Source of the DNA: Fistularia commersonii
Taxonomy: Eukaryota > Chordata > Actinopteri > Syngnathiformes > Fistulariidae
Assembly (NCBI GenBank): GCA_037954325.1
Contig: JBBMNZ010000021.1
Location: forward strand, 11,082,616-11,146,615
Direction of reading: 5' to 3'
Length of the DNA stretch: 64,000 nucleotides
A program made the translations under genes and the position numbers. The notes under the pieces are model-generated. The model did no database searches. It worked only from the letters and a program-made list of their open reading frames with translations, and was not told the origin of the DNA. Each line of letters begins with the position of its first letter. Position 1 is the first letter of the stretch. Shown here piece by piece: positions 21,515 through 34,289 of the stretch.

Positions 21515-22108
21515 CTAAAACGGATTGCGTTGAGAAAACCTTTGGCCAAATCTTGTACCGTATGCCTTGTTGTTTAGATCATCAAGTTCAAAGAGCCCCA
21601 GGAGGATGCTTGGGGGGGGGGGGCAAGAGGCATAGATATGCCGAGATTGCAGCCAACACACACCAATGTGAATGGAATTTGAATGTTCAGCTGGTTGAAG
21701 TAATCTGCAAAGGGGTTTATAGACATCAATATAAAGGCTACTTTGGGAGATGGGTGCATGAGGGAGATGGGGGTGGGGGCAGTCAAAGACCTCACCAGAA
21801 CTGATGAGAATCAAGAGAAAGGAAACCATCTGGGATCCCAGGTGCATTAATGGTGTCTTTGAGCAGGACACTGATCTGGTCAGGCTGCAAGGGGGCAGTG
21901 AAGTCATACAATTCCCTTCCTTGATGAGACTGTGAGGCCCCGCTTTGCTTGACAGGTGATTCCGTGGCACATTTGCATTGGAAGGAGCAGACAGATCACC
22001 GCGTGAGGTCGACTCAAAGTGGTACAGTGACATCATTTCGTAGACTGGTGATGCTTCAGGGTTCTGGCGCCTCAAGACAAATGCACGACAGTTGAGTCCG
22101 TCAAGCAC
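21515..22108 (-). CDS. unidentified 197-codon open frame
   Basis: One of the longest uninterrupted frames here that is not produced by a microsatellite. The translation (starting MLDGLNCRAFVLRRQNPEAS) has mixed composition but no domain I recognise. The surrounding 21.4-22.4 kb is complex, more gene-like sequence than its neighbours. There are no clear splice sites or promoter. It may be a fragment of an uncharacterised mobile element, part of a transcript, or chance. Confidence 0.2.
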   Translation of the reverse strand: MLDGLNCRAFVLRRQNPEASPVYEMMSLYHFESTSRGDLSAPSNANVPRNHLSSKAGPHSLIKEGNCMTSLPPCSLTRSVSCSKTPLMHLGSQMVSFLLILISSGEVFDCPHPHLPHAPISQSSLYIDVYKPLCRLLQPAEHSNSIHIGVCWLQSRHIYASCPPPPSILLGLFELDDLNNKAYGTRFGQRFSQRNPF

Positions 22109-22469
22109 AGTTTGCTGATTCTGCCATGTGTTTGTAACAGCTGATTTTGTGCTCTAGCCATATTAATAAAAAGTTTTCACAGTTGTGATGCGCTGAGGAT
22201 TTTGGTGAGGTCTACACACTGATGACATGCCAGCTTTGTAAATGTGTGGAGAGCTCTCTGCTGGATTGGGAAATGCACCAGATCTGATGGGCTGAGGGTG
22301 GGAAACCCAAAACAGTCAAAGGCAGATGCACCTGTTGAAGCATATAACTAATAATTTATTTCAAATTATAGATGACAGATGAAGGGGGAAATCCCAAGGA
22401 TGAAAGGACAACAGGAGGCCAATCACTTACAGATTCCATGCATCCAGTCTCAGTCTTTCATAACACCCT

Positions 22470-23330
22470 TGGCTTGTTGTGTTTCAGTCCTCAGCCCAGT
22501 GCATTCTTGCCCAAGCTGTGTATAGTCAATCATCAATTTCAACCCGGAGTATTTTTGATATATTTCAGTAACTCCGGATCTTCTCTCCCAGCAGATATTA
22601 TCCATTCAACTACCCGCCCGACATATTTCAACGCAAATTTGATCAGTGCATTTCAGCCTGGTGGTTTTTTTTTTGCCCCAAGTGTTGATGTGTCTCAGTC
22701 CAATGTTTTCCAAATTAAACGTATTTCATGTGTCAGCCCCTTGAAATCCAGCCCAGTGTATTACAGCACAGACCACTGTTGTTCTATTGCATGGTTCTCT
22801 GTGTTTAAACACTACTTTTCTACCAGTGTGTTTAAGCTGGGCTTATTTATGGTTGACTCGGTTCACCCCAGTTTATTAGGTACAAAATCTATCTCTTTCT
22901 TCCTGTCTTATCTGTCAGATTTTTTTTTTCCTGGTGTTTTTCAGTCCCATTAATTTAATCTTTGTCCACTGTCATATATGTCAACCCAATATACTCTAGC
23001 CTGGTGTATATTAGTCTTGTATATTCCATTCTAGAGTATTTCAGGTCATTTCACCCAGTTTATTCGAGGCTGGTGTTTTTCATCACCCCGTATATCTAAT
23101 GTAGTTCAATTTGGTGTGTTTCCACATAGTTAGCTTTGGTCTGGTAGGTTCATTTCCGCCCAATATACTGTGGCCCTGTGATTGTCTGGCTGCTGAATTT
23201 AAGCCCTGTTTATTTCAGCCAGTGTCTTTCAGCACAGCCTATTTTAGGTGTCTTTCAGTCTGGTGTACAGCAATGTTTTTTTCAGGCTCTCGTGTTTCAG
23301 CGTGGTTGATTTCATCTGCACAACCATCCT
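22470..23330. repeat. degenerate minisatellite, about 15 bp unit
   Basis: Repeated variants of 'gtgtatttcagcctg', for example 22,647-22,665 (gtgcatttcagcctggtgg), 22,749-22,768 (cagcccagtgtattacagca) and a dense run at 23,213-23,315. The units are strongly diverged and spacing varies. It creates a spurious 193-codon frame with repeated FQPG/VF residues. Confidence 0.7.
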
Positions 23331-24119
23331 TTTTCTAAATTGAGCCCATGATCTTGTCAAACATTTGACCAGGCTTTTTTACAGAGGGTATCCTCAAAGA
23401 AAGTCAGGGATTGCCACCAAATTATCCACTGGCCAATTCAATAGGGGTGTGAGTTGACAGGCTACAGGAGCAGTAAACAAAACATGATTTGAATTCATGT
23501 GTAAACACGTTGAGTAGAGCACTACAAAAACGTTCAAATGACATCAATTAACAGTGGAAAAAAAATTCATAAAAAAAATTCTCATTGAGCACTAAGGAGA
23601 AATATGTGATGTTCTGTAGATGGTTATACAGTGACAGTAATGTTCTTGTCCTGTTTGGAGTCATTCAAGCTCCTCTTGTGTGGAACCATCCAATCTGTAC
23701 CTGGGGGGGAACAACACCCTCTCTGTGTTATGAATCTGCTAAATTCATTTATTTTTGAGAATGCTGATGATGCACCTCTCTCAATCCTCCCACTCTTCTT
23801 ATCCTTTCTTCTTTCTTATGACCCTTTGTAAGAGCATGATAGTAACCTTAAATCTTCTCCAGATTCCCTTGGCTCTCTCATTTGCATGTTCCAAGGGGAT
23901 GTGGCTTGATCGATTGTGGTGGTTCTGCCAGGTGCCCCTTATTAATTCTGTTCTGAATATTAAATCTAACTCTCGGCCCTTCTCTTTCTTTCCATCTCAA
24001 CTGGTCATGACAGAAGGCCGCCCACATTGAGCTAGGATAATTCCAAGGTTTCTGCAGATTTTCTTTGATGCTGTTGCCATGTGCTTCCTCATAAGGGGAT
24101 GTTGGATTTGGCACCATAT
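23331..24119. other. intergenic, no gene
   Basis: Mixed composition. 23,865-24,060 is moderately complex, but I see no exon or classified repeat. Confidence 0.4.
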
Positions 24120-24470
24120 AAATACAATCTGACTTTTAAAAAATGGTTCCCTAAAGAATAAATGGCCATCGATTAAGATGTAATTGTCATTAATGTCTGG
24201 CTACTTAATCATTAAAAACATAATGTTCCCATAATGCCTCCCCTCTGGGTTCTCACTGAACAGTTGCCAAAGTATACAATACCAAATTTACGGTTATTGC
24301 CGCGGGTATTAAGGAATTCCATAAACAATTTAGTCAGGACCGCTTTTAGGTGCAGCAATAAATGTTTCAGTCATCCGTAAATGTTTAATTGAATGCCACT
24401 ATAAAGTTTTGAAAATGAGTTTGAATTTAAGTTGGAATTTTTAATAGACTGTCATTCTCATTTTACCACA
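24120..24470. promoter_or_regulatory. TAAT-rich island, candidate conserved non-coding element
   Basis: Dense homeodomain-type cores (gtaattgtcattaatgtc near 24,180, then acttaatcattaaa) in low-repeat sequence with no open frame. It resembles vertebrate developmental enhancers; conservation untested. Confidence 0.35.
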
Positions 24471-25430
24471 TCATAGAGACTCATTTGTGCTGTGTGTAAA
24501 GTAAAGTAGGTGGTGTCAAGACAATGATATGAAAGATGTGATAACTGCCCATTAAATTGCTATATATCTTCGTTTTACACAATAATAATAGTAGTATGCA
24601 CAGAATTAAAACACCGCCTTCCTCTAAGTGTTCTAGAATTTGGAATAATCTGGGAACACTTTTCATGATTTATAGCTATTATCCACACAATATACAACCC
24701 TACAAACAACAGGTAGAATTTCTTATAACAGAGGCACAGTTCTGCTTATCTTTTCCACCACTGACTGTGAAGACTTCATGTTTTGCGGATAAAATACAAA
24801 TTAGCAGCATCTGAGCAGCTATTCATCATCAGATAAGAGAAGTCTGGTATACCAAACTCAAACAAACAAATAAAACAGGCATTTTTGACAAATCCACATT
24901 ATCAATCCATCATCTTATCAAAACAGCACTGCCATGCTTTCTGAAGTTACAATTTATTGTGAAAATTAAAGGTCATGACAAATGTCAACATACAGGTAGT
25001 TATTATGTCATTACTTCAACTTGATTTTTAACCGATTCTTTTAACTATCATAGATTATTAGCTTATAAATAAGGTAATCAGAGGTAAAAACAGTTCTTCA
25101 TTTTAAAACGCTCATCAATTAATTTCCATTAACATGGCATATGTTATGCATTTTATTCTTTTTTAATATTACTTATGTCATAAGAACTAAATAAACTCAA
25201 CTCTCTTGCACATGTACTTGTCATACACAATATCCGTCTAAACACATGCCTACGTGTACTGATGGTTAAAATAATAGATTAAAATAAAAGGGCTAATAAA
25301 AAGAATGCTAAAAATAGGTAATACAAGTAACCAGTAACTTGCTTTGCTTTCACTGTGTATGATTTGGAAATAAAGTGCACTTCTCTGGCAGACTCCACAG
25401 GACAATTACTCTGTTTACAGGCAGTAGTAG
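24471..25430. other. AT-rich intergenic, nothing recognised
   Basis: No exon, repeat family or clear regulatory island. Confidence 0.45.
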
Positions 25431-26450
25431 GGGTGGGACAAATCTTTCCAAAACACTATATAAGGTCATGGTTTTGTTGCTGTGCATAAGCCCAGTGTTT
25501 ACCGGGGTATTTTGAGGAAATTCAAAGCAATGCCACGCATCAACAAGTGCCTTAAACAGCTGCACAATGAGCTAGTTTGTATCCCAAATCAAGCGAATGC
25601 TCACCTAATCCTCCGGAGAGGCTTCTTTGGCAGGCTACGCAGTCAAACTTTTCATGAGGCCTCTTTAACAAGGTGCTGAAGTCACTTAAGCACAGAGCAA
25701 ACAAACAAACAATCCAAGTCATTCAATGCATTTCCTGGACTTGCTTCCCTAAACAACCGCACGCACTGTTCAAGCAGCTGCCTTGCATCCTGCGCTGCTA
25801 TGCGGTCATCTGGGGGTGATTATTCATCATTTGAGATGGGGATCCCAATGATGAAACGGCGTTAGCCCCTAAGAAACGAGAGGGGTTTATTTTCGAACCG
25901 CTGCTTTTTCTCAGCAGCCAGATTGCCCGGAGAGATTGGCTTTCTCTGTGCTGTGTAATAGATACCATCTAAATCATTAGGGCTCATTCATTGCCATGTG
26001 CCACTCTGCAGCTCAGGTTCCTGCGACCCCGTGGTCAAGCGGCTGAGAGCTCCCTGACCTCCAGCACTTCCTCCAAATATTAACAGGGTAGTTATGTCGT
26101 CAAAAGCCCTGATATAGAACATTGGTTCATTTAGATAATAGCCAATCAGGCGGAGCCGCGAGGAGTCCAATGATCTCCACAGGATGGCTGCGCCTTAATG
26201 TGGCTTACTTAGGGCATAATGACAGCAAACAGAGGAAGCAAAGGGCTTTCTGGCTGAAATTATGCGGTCACATGCCTGCTGGCTGTAATGGTTTCCTTTA
26301 ACCCGGCTCAGTTAGGCTCCTTATGAGGGGCAAATCCAGCCAGGCTTTATTATGAAGATGAATGTGCTGCAGTTATCTTTGATAAAACACAGAGGGCAGT
26401 TTAAGGGCCGTCATCATAAGAGGCATTTAGCATGGAACCTTCGGAATGAT
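25431..26450. promoter_or_regulatory. long complex island, candidate enhancer cluster
   Basis: About 1 kb of balanced, microsatellite-free sequence without a credible reading frame. It includes a TCF/LEF-like CTTTGAT at 26,377-26,383, several TAAT and ATTA cores, and CAGCAG/CTGCAG clusters. This is the longest such island in the window. Function inferred from sequence texture only. Confidence 0.35.
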
Positions 26451-26559
26451 AACATTCTCAAATGATTTTTAAAGAAAGTTTGATCCATTTTATTTGAGTG
26501 TGAAACAGCCTGTGGCACTGATGACATTTAGAACCAGGCAGCTTAGTTGTTTTTCAGTC

Positions 26560-26760
26560 ATTCGTTCATTCATTCATTATTTGTAACATTCATCTTGCAT
26601 GGGGGATTGTATGGCTACTGGAGTGACTCACAACTGTCTCCGGGTAGGAGGCATTGTACAAACTGAACTGTTCACCTGTCAATCAAAGGGCCACATACAG
26701 GGATGTGCAACCATTCACTTTTTTCATTCACAGCTATGGACAATATCCCAACATATATGT
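26560..26760 (+). repeat. decayed teleost dispersed repeat
   Basis: Starts with CATT repeats and keeps 'acctgtcaatcaaagggccacataca' and 'caaccattca...attcacagctatggacaat' segments shared with 28,500-28,745 and 42,383-42,800. Confidence 0.55.
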
Positions 26761-26814
26761 GTGAATGTGCATATATTTGTATATGTGTGCATTTATGTGC
26801 ATGAACGTCTAGTG

Positions 26815-26990
26815 GCTGTAGTGGCTTGATTAGCAGCGTGGCCAAGCTGCTTGAGCAGTTGTCTTGGGACTCAAAAGTTCCTGGTTCACTTCCCGAGCTC
26901 CTCCTAGTTTGCCAAAGTGTTGTTGAGCATGACACTGAATCCATAACAGCTAACTGGATGCTGCACTGTGACCGCAGAGCAGTCATGGTT
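26815..26990 (+). mobile_element. tRNA-derived SINE copy
   Basis: gcagcgtggccaagctgc carries an A-box-like sequence and ggttcacttcc (26,883-26,893) a B-box-like sequence of an RNA polymerase III promoter. It is followed by 'gttgagcatgacactgaatcc', a common fish SINE body sequence. Confidence 0.65.
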
Positions 26991-28495
26991 CATACATGAT
27001 AAATGCAGGATTAATTTTATTGTGTTGTGTTTATCTGAGGGCATCAGTTTAATTTGAATAAACCTAAAGTTCTCTTTCTCTTGAATGAAATGTAAAATTA
27101 AATGTAAAATAATAAGATCAATATAAAATATGCCGAGGGCCATTTGTAGGTGTTAATAACAATGAGTGAACAATATAAGTACACACACACAAACAGAATC
27201 CGTCACAAATATTTCATCCCTTTAGCAGTAGTAGAAAAAGCTGCTTTCATTTTTGGGTGCCATTAGTTTTTGCCCAGTCATGTTTAACAATGTTACTGTC
27301 ACTTAGTGTCTTGGTGAAGCCAAGATTTATGTTTAAAAAAATGCAGTGTACAACAGATATGGTATTAATCCAACCAAGCTCTGTAGAAACATCGAAACTC
27401 AGATGACATTTAATGATTTTCTCTTTCACCGAGGTAGCTAGTATATGTGTCCATGTGAATGTGTAGGATGATGGATATAAGTTGTCTCTTCATTTATTTA
27501 TTTTATGTGAAACCAGATTTGCTTTTCTTATAGCAAATAATGTGTGAGAGTTAGACTGACTTTGTCATTCAGATTTCACCATAACATTTTTCAAAACATT
27601 TTGAATGTGTCACACCCTAAAATTAGTGTCAAAAATAACTAAAATTGCTGAAATTGGTTGCCCGTCTTTATTCTGACTTATTCGAAAGTTCTTTGCATGA
27701 ATTCCAAGAACAAAAAAACAACAATCTACCCAGCTATTCAAATAATAACATTACCACTACTGCCATCGCTGAAAGGAAATCAACAGGAGCGACTCAGCTT
27801 GATTCTGATATAACTGTGTATGCTAAAACATTCCATAACAGAGTGCTGAAAATAGTGTGCAAATATTAACACTTTTTACGCATCACACTAATTTTCTTTT
27901 TTTTTTTTATTTTTTTTTATTTCCAAAGTAAAACTGGAGACATGTGGGACACTGGAGACATTGTTTAATTTATAAAATGCAAATGAAAGTGCCTCCTGGA
28001 GTGGAACCAGCGACTTGCTGCACCCAACATTTGGCCCGTGTAGCTCCATGTCCGCTCATTTTCAGCTGCATCGTGTTTATGTTCCCAGAGCGGTCTTATT
28101 TTAGAGCAAGGAAGCCTGTTTCAAAAATGTTATACTAATGTTTATGACAGTGTTATATTAAAGACATTTAGACATTAGTTGAACATGATACACAGTGATC
28201 CCTGATATTTTGTGTCAGTTACTTTTACACATGTAACATTTTTGGTGTATATGTTGTACTGAAAGAGTTCTTATAATGCTGGATTATATTACACACAACT
28301 TTTAATGATGTCTTGAAAAAGCATATTGAAATCTAAACAATCTAATTACAGAAAGGCAGTTAATCAATTCCAATCACAATCATAAACTTTGATCAGTAAA
28401 ACATGTGGTCAACCAAAAGGTTTTAACTATAAAATTCTGAATTACTGAAAAAAAAGGCACAAACTTTTCAAATGAAATTACTTCTGTGCCATTTG
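26991..28495. other. AT-rich intergenic
   Basis: No gene. 'cagtgatccctgatattttgtg' near 28,191 resembles a pogo-type transposon end, but no second end is visible. Confidence 0.4.
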
Positions 28496-28499
28496 ATTG

Positions 28500-28745
28500 T
28501 TGTGTATACATTCCTCCATTCACTTCATTGCCCGTGCCCTTTGCTGCAGCCAGTCCCGGCTGACTGTCGGCCAGGGTTTAACCTCAACCGGCTACCTGTC
28601 AATCAAATGGCCCCTTACAGAGACACAACAATTCACTGTCTCATTCACGCCTACAGACAATTTAGAATCTTCAAGAAACCAACTGTATGTTTTTGCACTA
28701 TGGGAGGAAGAACCTGCAGAGACCAGGTGGGGTATTCTCTGAGCA
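28500..28745 (+). repeat. decayed teleost dispersed repeat
   Basis: Shares 'ctacctgtcaatcaaatggcccc', 'attcacgcctacagacaatttagaatc' and 'actatgggaggaag' with the 42.4 kb copy. This is the usual body of an abundant fish repeat. Confidence 0.6.
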
Positions 28746-29870
28746 CACTCCATGTACAGTAGGTTCTCTCGGGGCTTTTCCTATGTGCCCTCTTCCCATA
28801 GGAGGTCATAGGTGGTTAAATTCATCATTAAATGTTAATTTTAGGGTGGATGTTTATATGTGGCCCTTTGATTGGTTCAGTATGCATGAGCAATTGGAAA
28901 AAAATGCTAAATGCTCTTTCTTTTAATTGTTGTACACATCTGTTAGTTTAGTTACAAAAACAATCACTTAGGAGGTGATATCTTTTAAAACACATCAGCT
29001 TTGCTTGCAACATTCTGAGGATGTTTAGGGGTTATTGTTGAGATTGTGACTGGAATATTTGTTCAGCCGTGTAGGGCAACATTAGATAATGTTGAGGGGA
29101 CATTGTAAGCATTATAAAAAGTACTTTGTACTGAAACAAGAGATGCAAATCTCATAATTCTAATTGCTACAATCCGCCTGCAGCAGCTTGTGCATGCTAT
29201 GACTCGCTCGCCATCATCCTCATTACTGGCGCCGTTTACACAGTTTGTTTGTGAATTCAAAATCTAGCATGGAGTTAGATGGACAGTAGCCACCCCAGCC
29301 TGCTTTTGTGTGCAATTGTGCATGAAGACGACATGATGGGTGACAGTGTGCTGCGTGTCACGTGACAGGGAAGTCAGTGTGTCCCTGTAAGTGTTTGGGA
29401 TTCAGCGCTTATGTACCAGTCACTCTGAGCTGAAAGTGAAAAGTAGTATTAGTATTTCTCAGTGCCCTTATTCTGCACTCGGCTCAATTTTGACTTTGTC
29501 CCCCTGTAGAGATCATTTTTTTTGTCATTACCAGTGGCAGCAAATGACAGCGGCTAGTGTGAAAACTTTCATTTCTGTGTAACAAAATCTCTTAATGCAT
29601 AACATGTGACGCTCGCTATGGAGGTCTGCACAGGGGGTGGTCGGGGGAGAAAATAAACATTTGAATTTTTCATTGTAACTATTAGTTACAATTAGTTAGC
29701 AACTTAATTTTCAAAGTCAGTGAATATTATTTTTGACCTTTTTTGTGTCCTACTGACTCCAAATAGGAGACTTTAAACTCGTATGCCAAAAGCTCAGGTC
29801 TCAGAGGGTTTGATCAAATTTGCTATGAAAGCTTCACAATGTTTGTAATTTTTTGTGGCATTCGAACCAA
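28746..29870. other. intergenic; small complex stretch near 29.1-29.4 kb
   Basis: 29,130-29,390 is less AT-rich and has no open frame; possibly a weak regulatory island. Otherwise nothing recognised. Confidence 0.3.
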
Positions 29871-29873
29871 ACT

Positions 29874-29905
29874 TTGTGTGTGTGTGTGTGTGTTTGTGAG
29901 TGTGT

Positions 29906-29938
<33 letters not shown>
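29874..29938. repeat. (TG)n microsatellite
   Basis: Interrupted TG repeat. Confidence 0.9.
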
Positions 29939-29940
<2 letters not shown>

Positions 29941-30870
29941 CAGGATGTGAATACAGAAACATGATTTTGTTTTTATACTATTTGTTACTTTTCTTGTTTT
30001 AATCTTTAACCTTCATTTGATTTGAAAATTGCTGTCAATTGGCAGATTTGGATAAATTATACAAACCCAATGTCAAACAGCATTTTGAGTCTTTCACTTT
30101 AGAAAAAGTTAAATCTTGACGCTGGATATTTAGGGAGTAATATATCGTTATTTTCCCATGTCTTCAAACCATTTTTAAGGGAACCATAATTGTTTGGTGT
30201 TTGCTCTCTTGCTTCCATTAGAAACTCTCACTAACCAAGAAGACACTTCCCTTTAGATGTTGAGTAAGGTTCGTGAATGACAGCAAGTGACTGAGGGCAT
30301 GTTCGTGATTCTCGTCAGCCCTTACAAGTAAATAAACACCCCGAAACCAGTGGATAATGATCATAGCTCCTTTTGTCTTGTGGCACAATCTGGATGACAC
30401 ATGGGTCTGCCCTCCACTGTAAACAGTTGTAGGCAATCAAACGAAACAGATTAACAGTCAGAGCAGGAGTATTTACAAGCGCAATAAAATTTCAAACAAT
30501 TATGTCTACATTGTTTTGCATTTCAGAGGAAGTGGTAGCAGGACCGGCTTTGGGGAGGGAGCCAGTGGTGTGTGTCAGTCGGGTGGAAACCCTCAGTCTT
30601 AGAGATTGAAAAAAAAAAACAAAAAACCCAAAACAAAAGTCCGTGCCATATCCCACGACGACCGCATCTCTGCGCAAAAGAAATCTCCAAGGTCACTACA
30701 CTCGCTTAGCTGCACATCAAGGAGCACTTAGACTGAATGACTGTTTGTTTGTCTCTTTATTACACCCCCCAAAACAGACTTAAGAATGACTTCAGATGTT
30801 GTTTTTCCCCTTTAAAAAAAAAAAAAAAATGCAGAATGGAAAACTGACAAATCTTGATGAATCCGCCACA
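29939..30870. other. intergenic, nothing recognised
   Basis: AT-rich with A and T homopolymers. Confidence 0.4.
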
Positions 30871-30879
30871 AAGCCATAT

Positions 30880-31440
30880 ATATTTCAGCTACGTGACATG
30901 ATGTACAGACAGTTTACATCTCAACGGCTCCTTTCATGTGGCTCAGTTAGGAGGATTTTACAGAAGCCTCTCGCTTGATTATAGAGCTGCGAAAACAATG
31001 TGTGCCGCATCACCGTCGGTCTTTGTGATCTTGAGCAATTTTGGGCTGTTTCGCCTCTTTCATCTGCAATGAATATGGCTTGTGTTCCAAATGTGTTTTG
31101 AAATTGAGACCAAGCGAGGCACCACATGCCAGATACCTGTTCGACTGAAAAGGTGGTACTTTTTTCCGCCAAACAGGACAGCGAACAAATGACAGATAAG
31201 AAATGATCTGCAAAGAGCCAAACCTTAAAAATATACAAACCATTACAGCGTGCCACTGGAGAGCCGGGTTAGCGCTTCTAATTCAGGTGAATTGCAGACA
31301 AATTTCCTATGGCTGGCACTTACAGCTGTAATAACAAAGATTGGGCCACGCTGCAAGGTGAACTGCAATGTCCCACACACGGCTTGAGAAAATAGTGCAC
31401 TCATTTACCTCTGTTTTACAAGATTGAAACATGTTAATTA
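30880..31440. promoter_or_regulatory. complex island, candidate conserved non-coding element
   Basis: Over 500 bases of balanced, non-repetitive sequence. A 111-codon minus-strand frame overlaps it but has no recognisable domain or splice signals. Contains 'gcttctaattcaggtgaattgcag' and 'gctgtaataac' homeodomain-like cores. Confidence 0.3.
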
Positions 31441-33000
31441 ATACGTGCGAGGTGAAAAAAAAGCAAGCTACTAAAATTGAGAGTTTTTGTCTACGTTTAC
31501 CTTTGATTTTATTTTCCTCTCTATTTTTTTTTCCTCTCAGCAAAAACATTTCAAAGGACTTAGCTTGGATGTGACAAAAACACCAAAACATACATGCTCT
31601 AATAAACACAGTAAGTAAGACAGACTTTGGGCCATCTCCATCCTCCACCAACATAACTGAGGGCATTAATACATATCAACATAATATGAAATAGAAAACA
31701 GGATATCGGGCTCCTTAATTCCCAAGAGGGGTATGTCACTCTGAAGTAGGGTTGGTCAAAGCAGGGGCGCGGGCACAAGGGGCACTGATGATAGCCCTGT
31801 GAAATAATTGATATATTGATTTTTACTTTGTTTGTGTATATACACACGCACATACACACATGTGTTTGTGTGTGTGTAAAATGTTTGCAATTTTTTTTTT
31901 TCAGAAAAAACATCACCTGTAATTCAGTGATTAAATGAATGAATAGTCATTGGCTTGCTCTAAAACAAATGAAAAGAAAAAGGAAAAGGAAAACTGGTGT
32001 GTGTGATTCTTGTCCTTAGTTTCGTCATCAAGTGTTTGGGTGTTTTAGTAATTAATCATATAAAGTATATGTATTAAAAAGAAAATATTGAACTAAATCT
32101 CAAAGAAAAATTGACTCTTGTTTTCTATTATGTATGATCATTATTTTCACTACAAATTTTACAGCATATTCTTGGCAGTGGTTTATTTTTGGCACTGTAG
32201 TAACATTTATACCTTGTTAGTGTACAATTGCAAATGTGAGTTTCACTCTGGAGCACATTTGGAGTACTCCTGTTAAATTCCTGTTTGTGTGCATGTGTGC
32301 TTAACATTTGACTGTAAGGTGGGATCTTGGGTGGGAGTGGGTGGTGTATGAGGCTGGGCACCCAGGCAGAAAGACAAAGCAGGGTACATTTGTCCATGTT
32401 TTCTTTACCAGAATTGCCCTGTTTATTTTTTGTTTCTTGGGTTTCAAAGCACGAGCACCAAACTGCAACAGAGAAGAAAAAAATGACTAAAATAAAATGC
32501 CATGATTGAACACTGTTTTTCCGTCCTGTGGCACAAACATTTGCAGTTTTGTCCTTTTATAGTGAGCTTAATGACCTGTTGGGAACACTTAGCTCTGGAT
32601 GATGTGTTGCAGGAAATAAACCTTGGGGGGATATACGCCACAGCCTCGTGTTGAGTTGGATTGCAGATTTAATGGGTTTGATGTTTACAACAGCCAGCAT
32701 TGGTTTTTGAACGCCAGTGTCCGGCAGCGCTCACTAATAATAAATCTAAATGTGAAAAGTATGCAAAGTGGGAGGTCACTAAGCATCCAAGAAGTAGAAT
32801 GAGGACATTTTCACTTTGAATCCCAATCAGAGGCCACACACTGGCATGTGTATCTAGAGTGGAGGGAAAACTCCAGCAAGCACAAAGGCCAGAGCAATGA
32901 CACGGTCCTGAGCGCCTGATTGCAGGCATCTTGAAAAGATCTGGCTGGCTCGGCCTCACCACAGGTCTCCTTTCAGTGGGATGTCATTACCACTGAGGTG
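31441..33000. other. intergenic with possible decayed dispersed repeat
   Basis: 32,760-32,890 contains 'gagtggagggaaaactccagcaagc', reminiscent of the fish repeat seen at 42.4 kb. No gene recognised. Confidence 0.3.
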
Positions 33001-33099
33001 AGCTCTCACATGCTGACCCACACATACACTGACACACTCACAGACACACACTCACACACACACACATGCAACAGAGGGGGAGGTTGGATGAATGAGACC

Positions 33100-33500
33100 A
33101 CTCAGGGCCTGGACCTGATCAAGTGAGTGGCGGCCTGAAGCTGGTGTAAGGAAATCCTCTGGTGGGACTATCAGAGCGCATTAGACTGAGCAGGCCTCGG
33201 TCGCAGCTGCAGGCAAATACAGTGGGTTAGTATTTCAAGCCCACGCTTTAATCCCATCATGAATTTGTTGGCCAAATTGGAAAAAAAGAAGCGTCAGTTA
33301 GCTATTTCATAAATATTCCATGTAACATGGATTAATTACTTATGCAGGTGCTGGTTTATCAAATTGCGATGTTAGCGAGGTGTTGAAAAGACATACAGCT
33401 TCAGTGTGCAGGAGCTGATGGAGTGAAAGGACGACGTCTACTGTGCTCAAGACGAGTCTGAATTAGATTGTGCAGGATTTTTACCCGGAGTGAAGGGAAT
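33100..33500. promoter_or_regulatory. complex island, candidate regulatory element
   Basis: Contains the dyad CCATG-TAA-CATGG followed directly by attaattacttatgc (33,318-33,345), and 'cgctttaatccc'. Non-repetitive and without coding potential. Confidence 0.3.
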
Positions 33501-34225
33501 TGATTTCTGACAAGTACCAAATCAACTGTTAATTTTTTTTGGTAGCCAGGAAAAGGATTCAATCTTTAATGTTAAAGAGTTGTGGGCAACAGAAGAGGAC
33601 TGAGTGGTAAATTATTGACTAAAATCTAAATTTGTTTACATTTGTCTCTTGGTTTCAGATGGCTTAAGTACCTGTACTTGAATTTGTATAAGACACAACC
33701 TGAATTATTTTTGTAGAGACAACTAACCTAGTTGCTTACTTTCAAATAAGAAGAGTACCTGGCTAATTATCAGTTTGCAAATGTTTTAACAGAATTTTGT
33801 GTGGCACAACTACTTGTTCATCACATTAATTTTAGGATTATAAAATATTTAACACATACATGGCAAAAAGAAAATGGGGAAAAAAGTGAAGAAAAAAACA
33901 AAATACATCATGTTCATTTGAAGCAAAACAAAGCTATAAGTTAAACTTGGTTAATTTATTGGGAAAAAATGGTGTGATACAATAAACTTACAGATTGTTG
34001 TTGATAAATGTGATCATCTGGGTTAAAATGAGACCTGGTTACAGTTTGTGAATGCTGCTGAGGAGGCTTTCTCAGTAAGAGATGTGGATACGATAATAAA
34101 TACAAAAAGGGATTCTCTGCTAGTTTAAAAAGTCCTCAGCAGCTGCTTTTGCTTCATAGTTTTCTCAGATAAAGAATTTGTCGGCAGCTGAAGGTTTGAA
34201 GGTCCTCCATGTATGTCTTTGCATG
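33501..34225. other. AT-rich intergenic
   Basis: Nothing recognised. Confidence 0.4.
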
Positions 34226-34275
34226 CGTGCGTGCGTGTTTGTGTGTGTGTGTGTGTGTGTGCATGTGTGTGTGAC
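34226..34275. repeat. (TGCG)n/(TG)n microsatellite
   Basis: Compound repeat beside the 34.3 kb regulatory candidate. Confidence 0.85.
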
Positions 34276-34289
34276 AGGTGTGCTGCTCC

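Noticed and set aside
22372..22953. 193-codon + frame
   Set aside because: Mostly produced by the 15-bp degenerate tandem array; no domain.
28191..28215. Possible pogo-type terminal repeat
   Set aside because: Only one short end-like sequence; no partner end or coding remnant.
31010..31256. Minus-strand frames of 77 and 111 codons
   Set aside because: No domain, no splice or promoter context; better explained as chance openness of a complex non-coding island.
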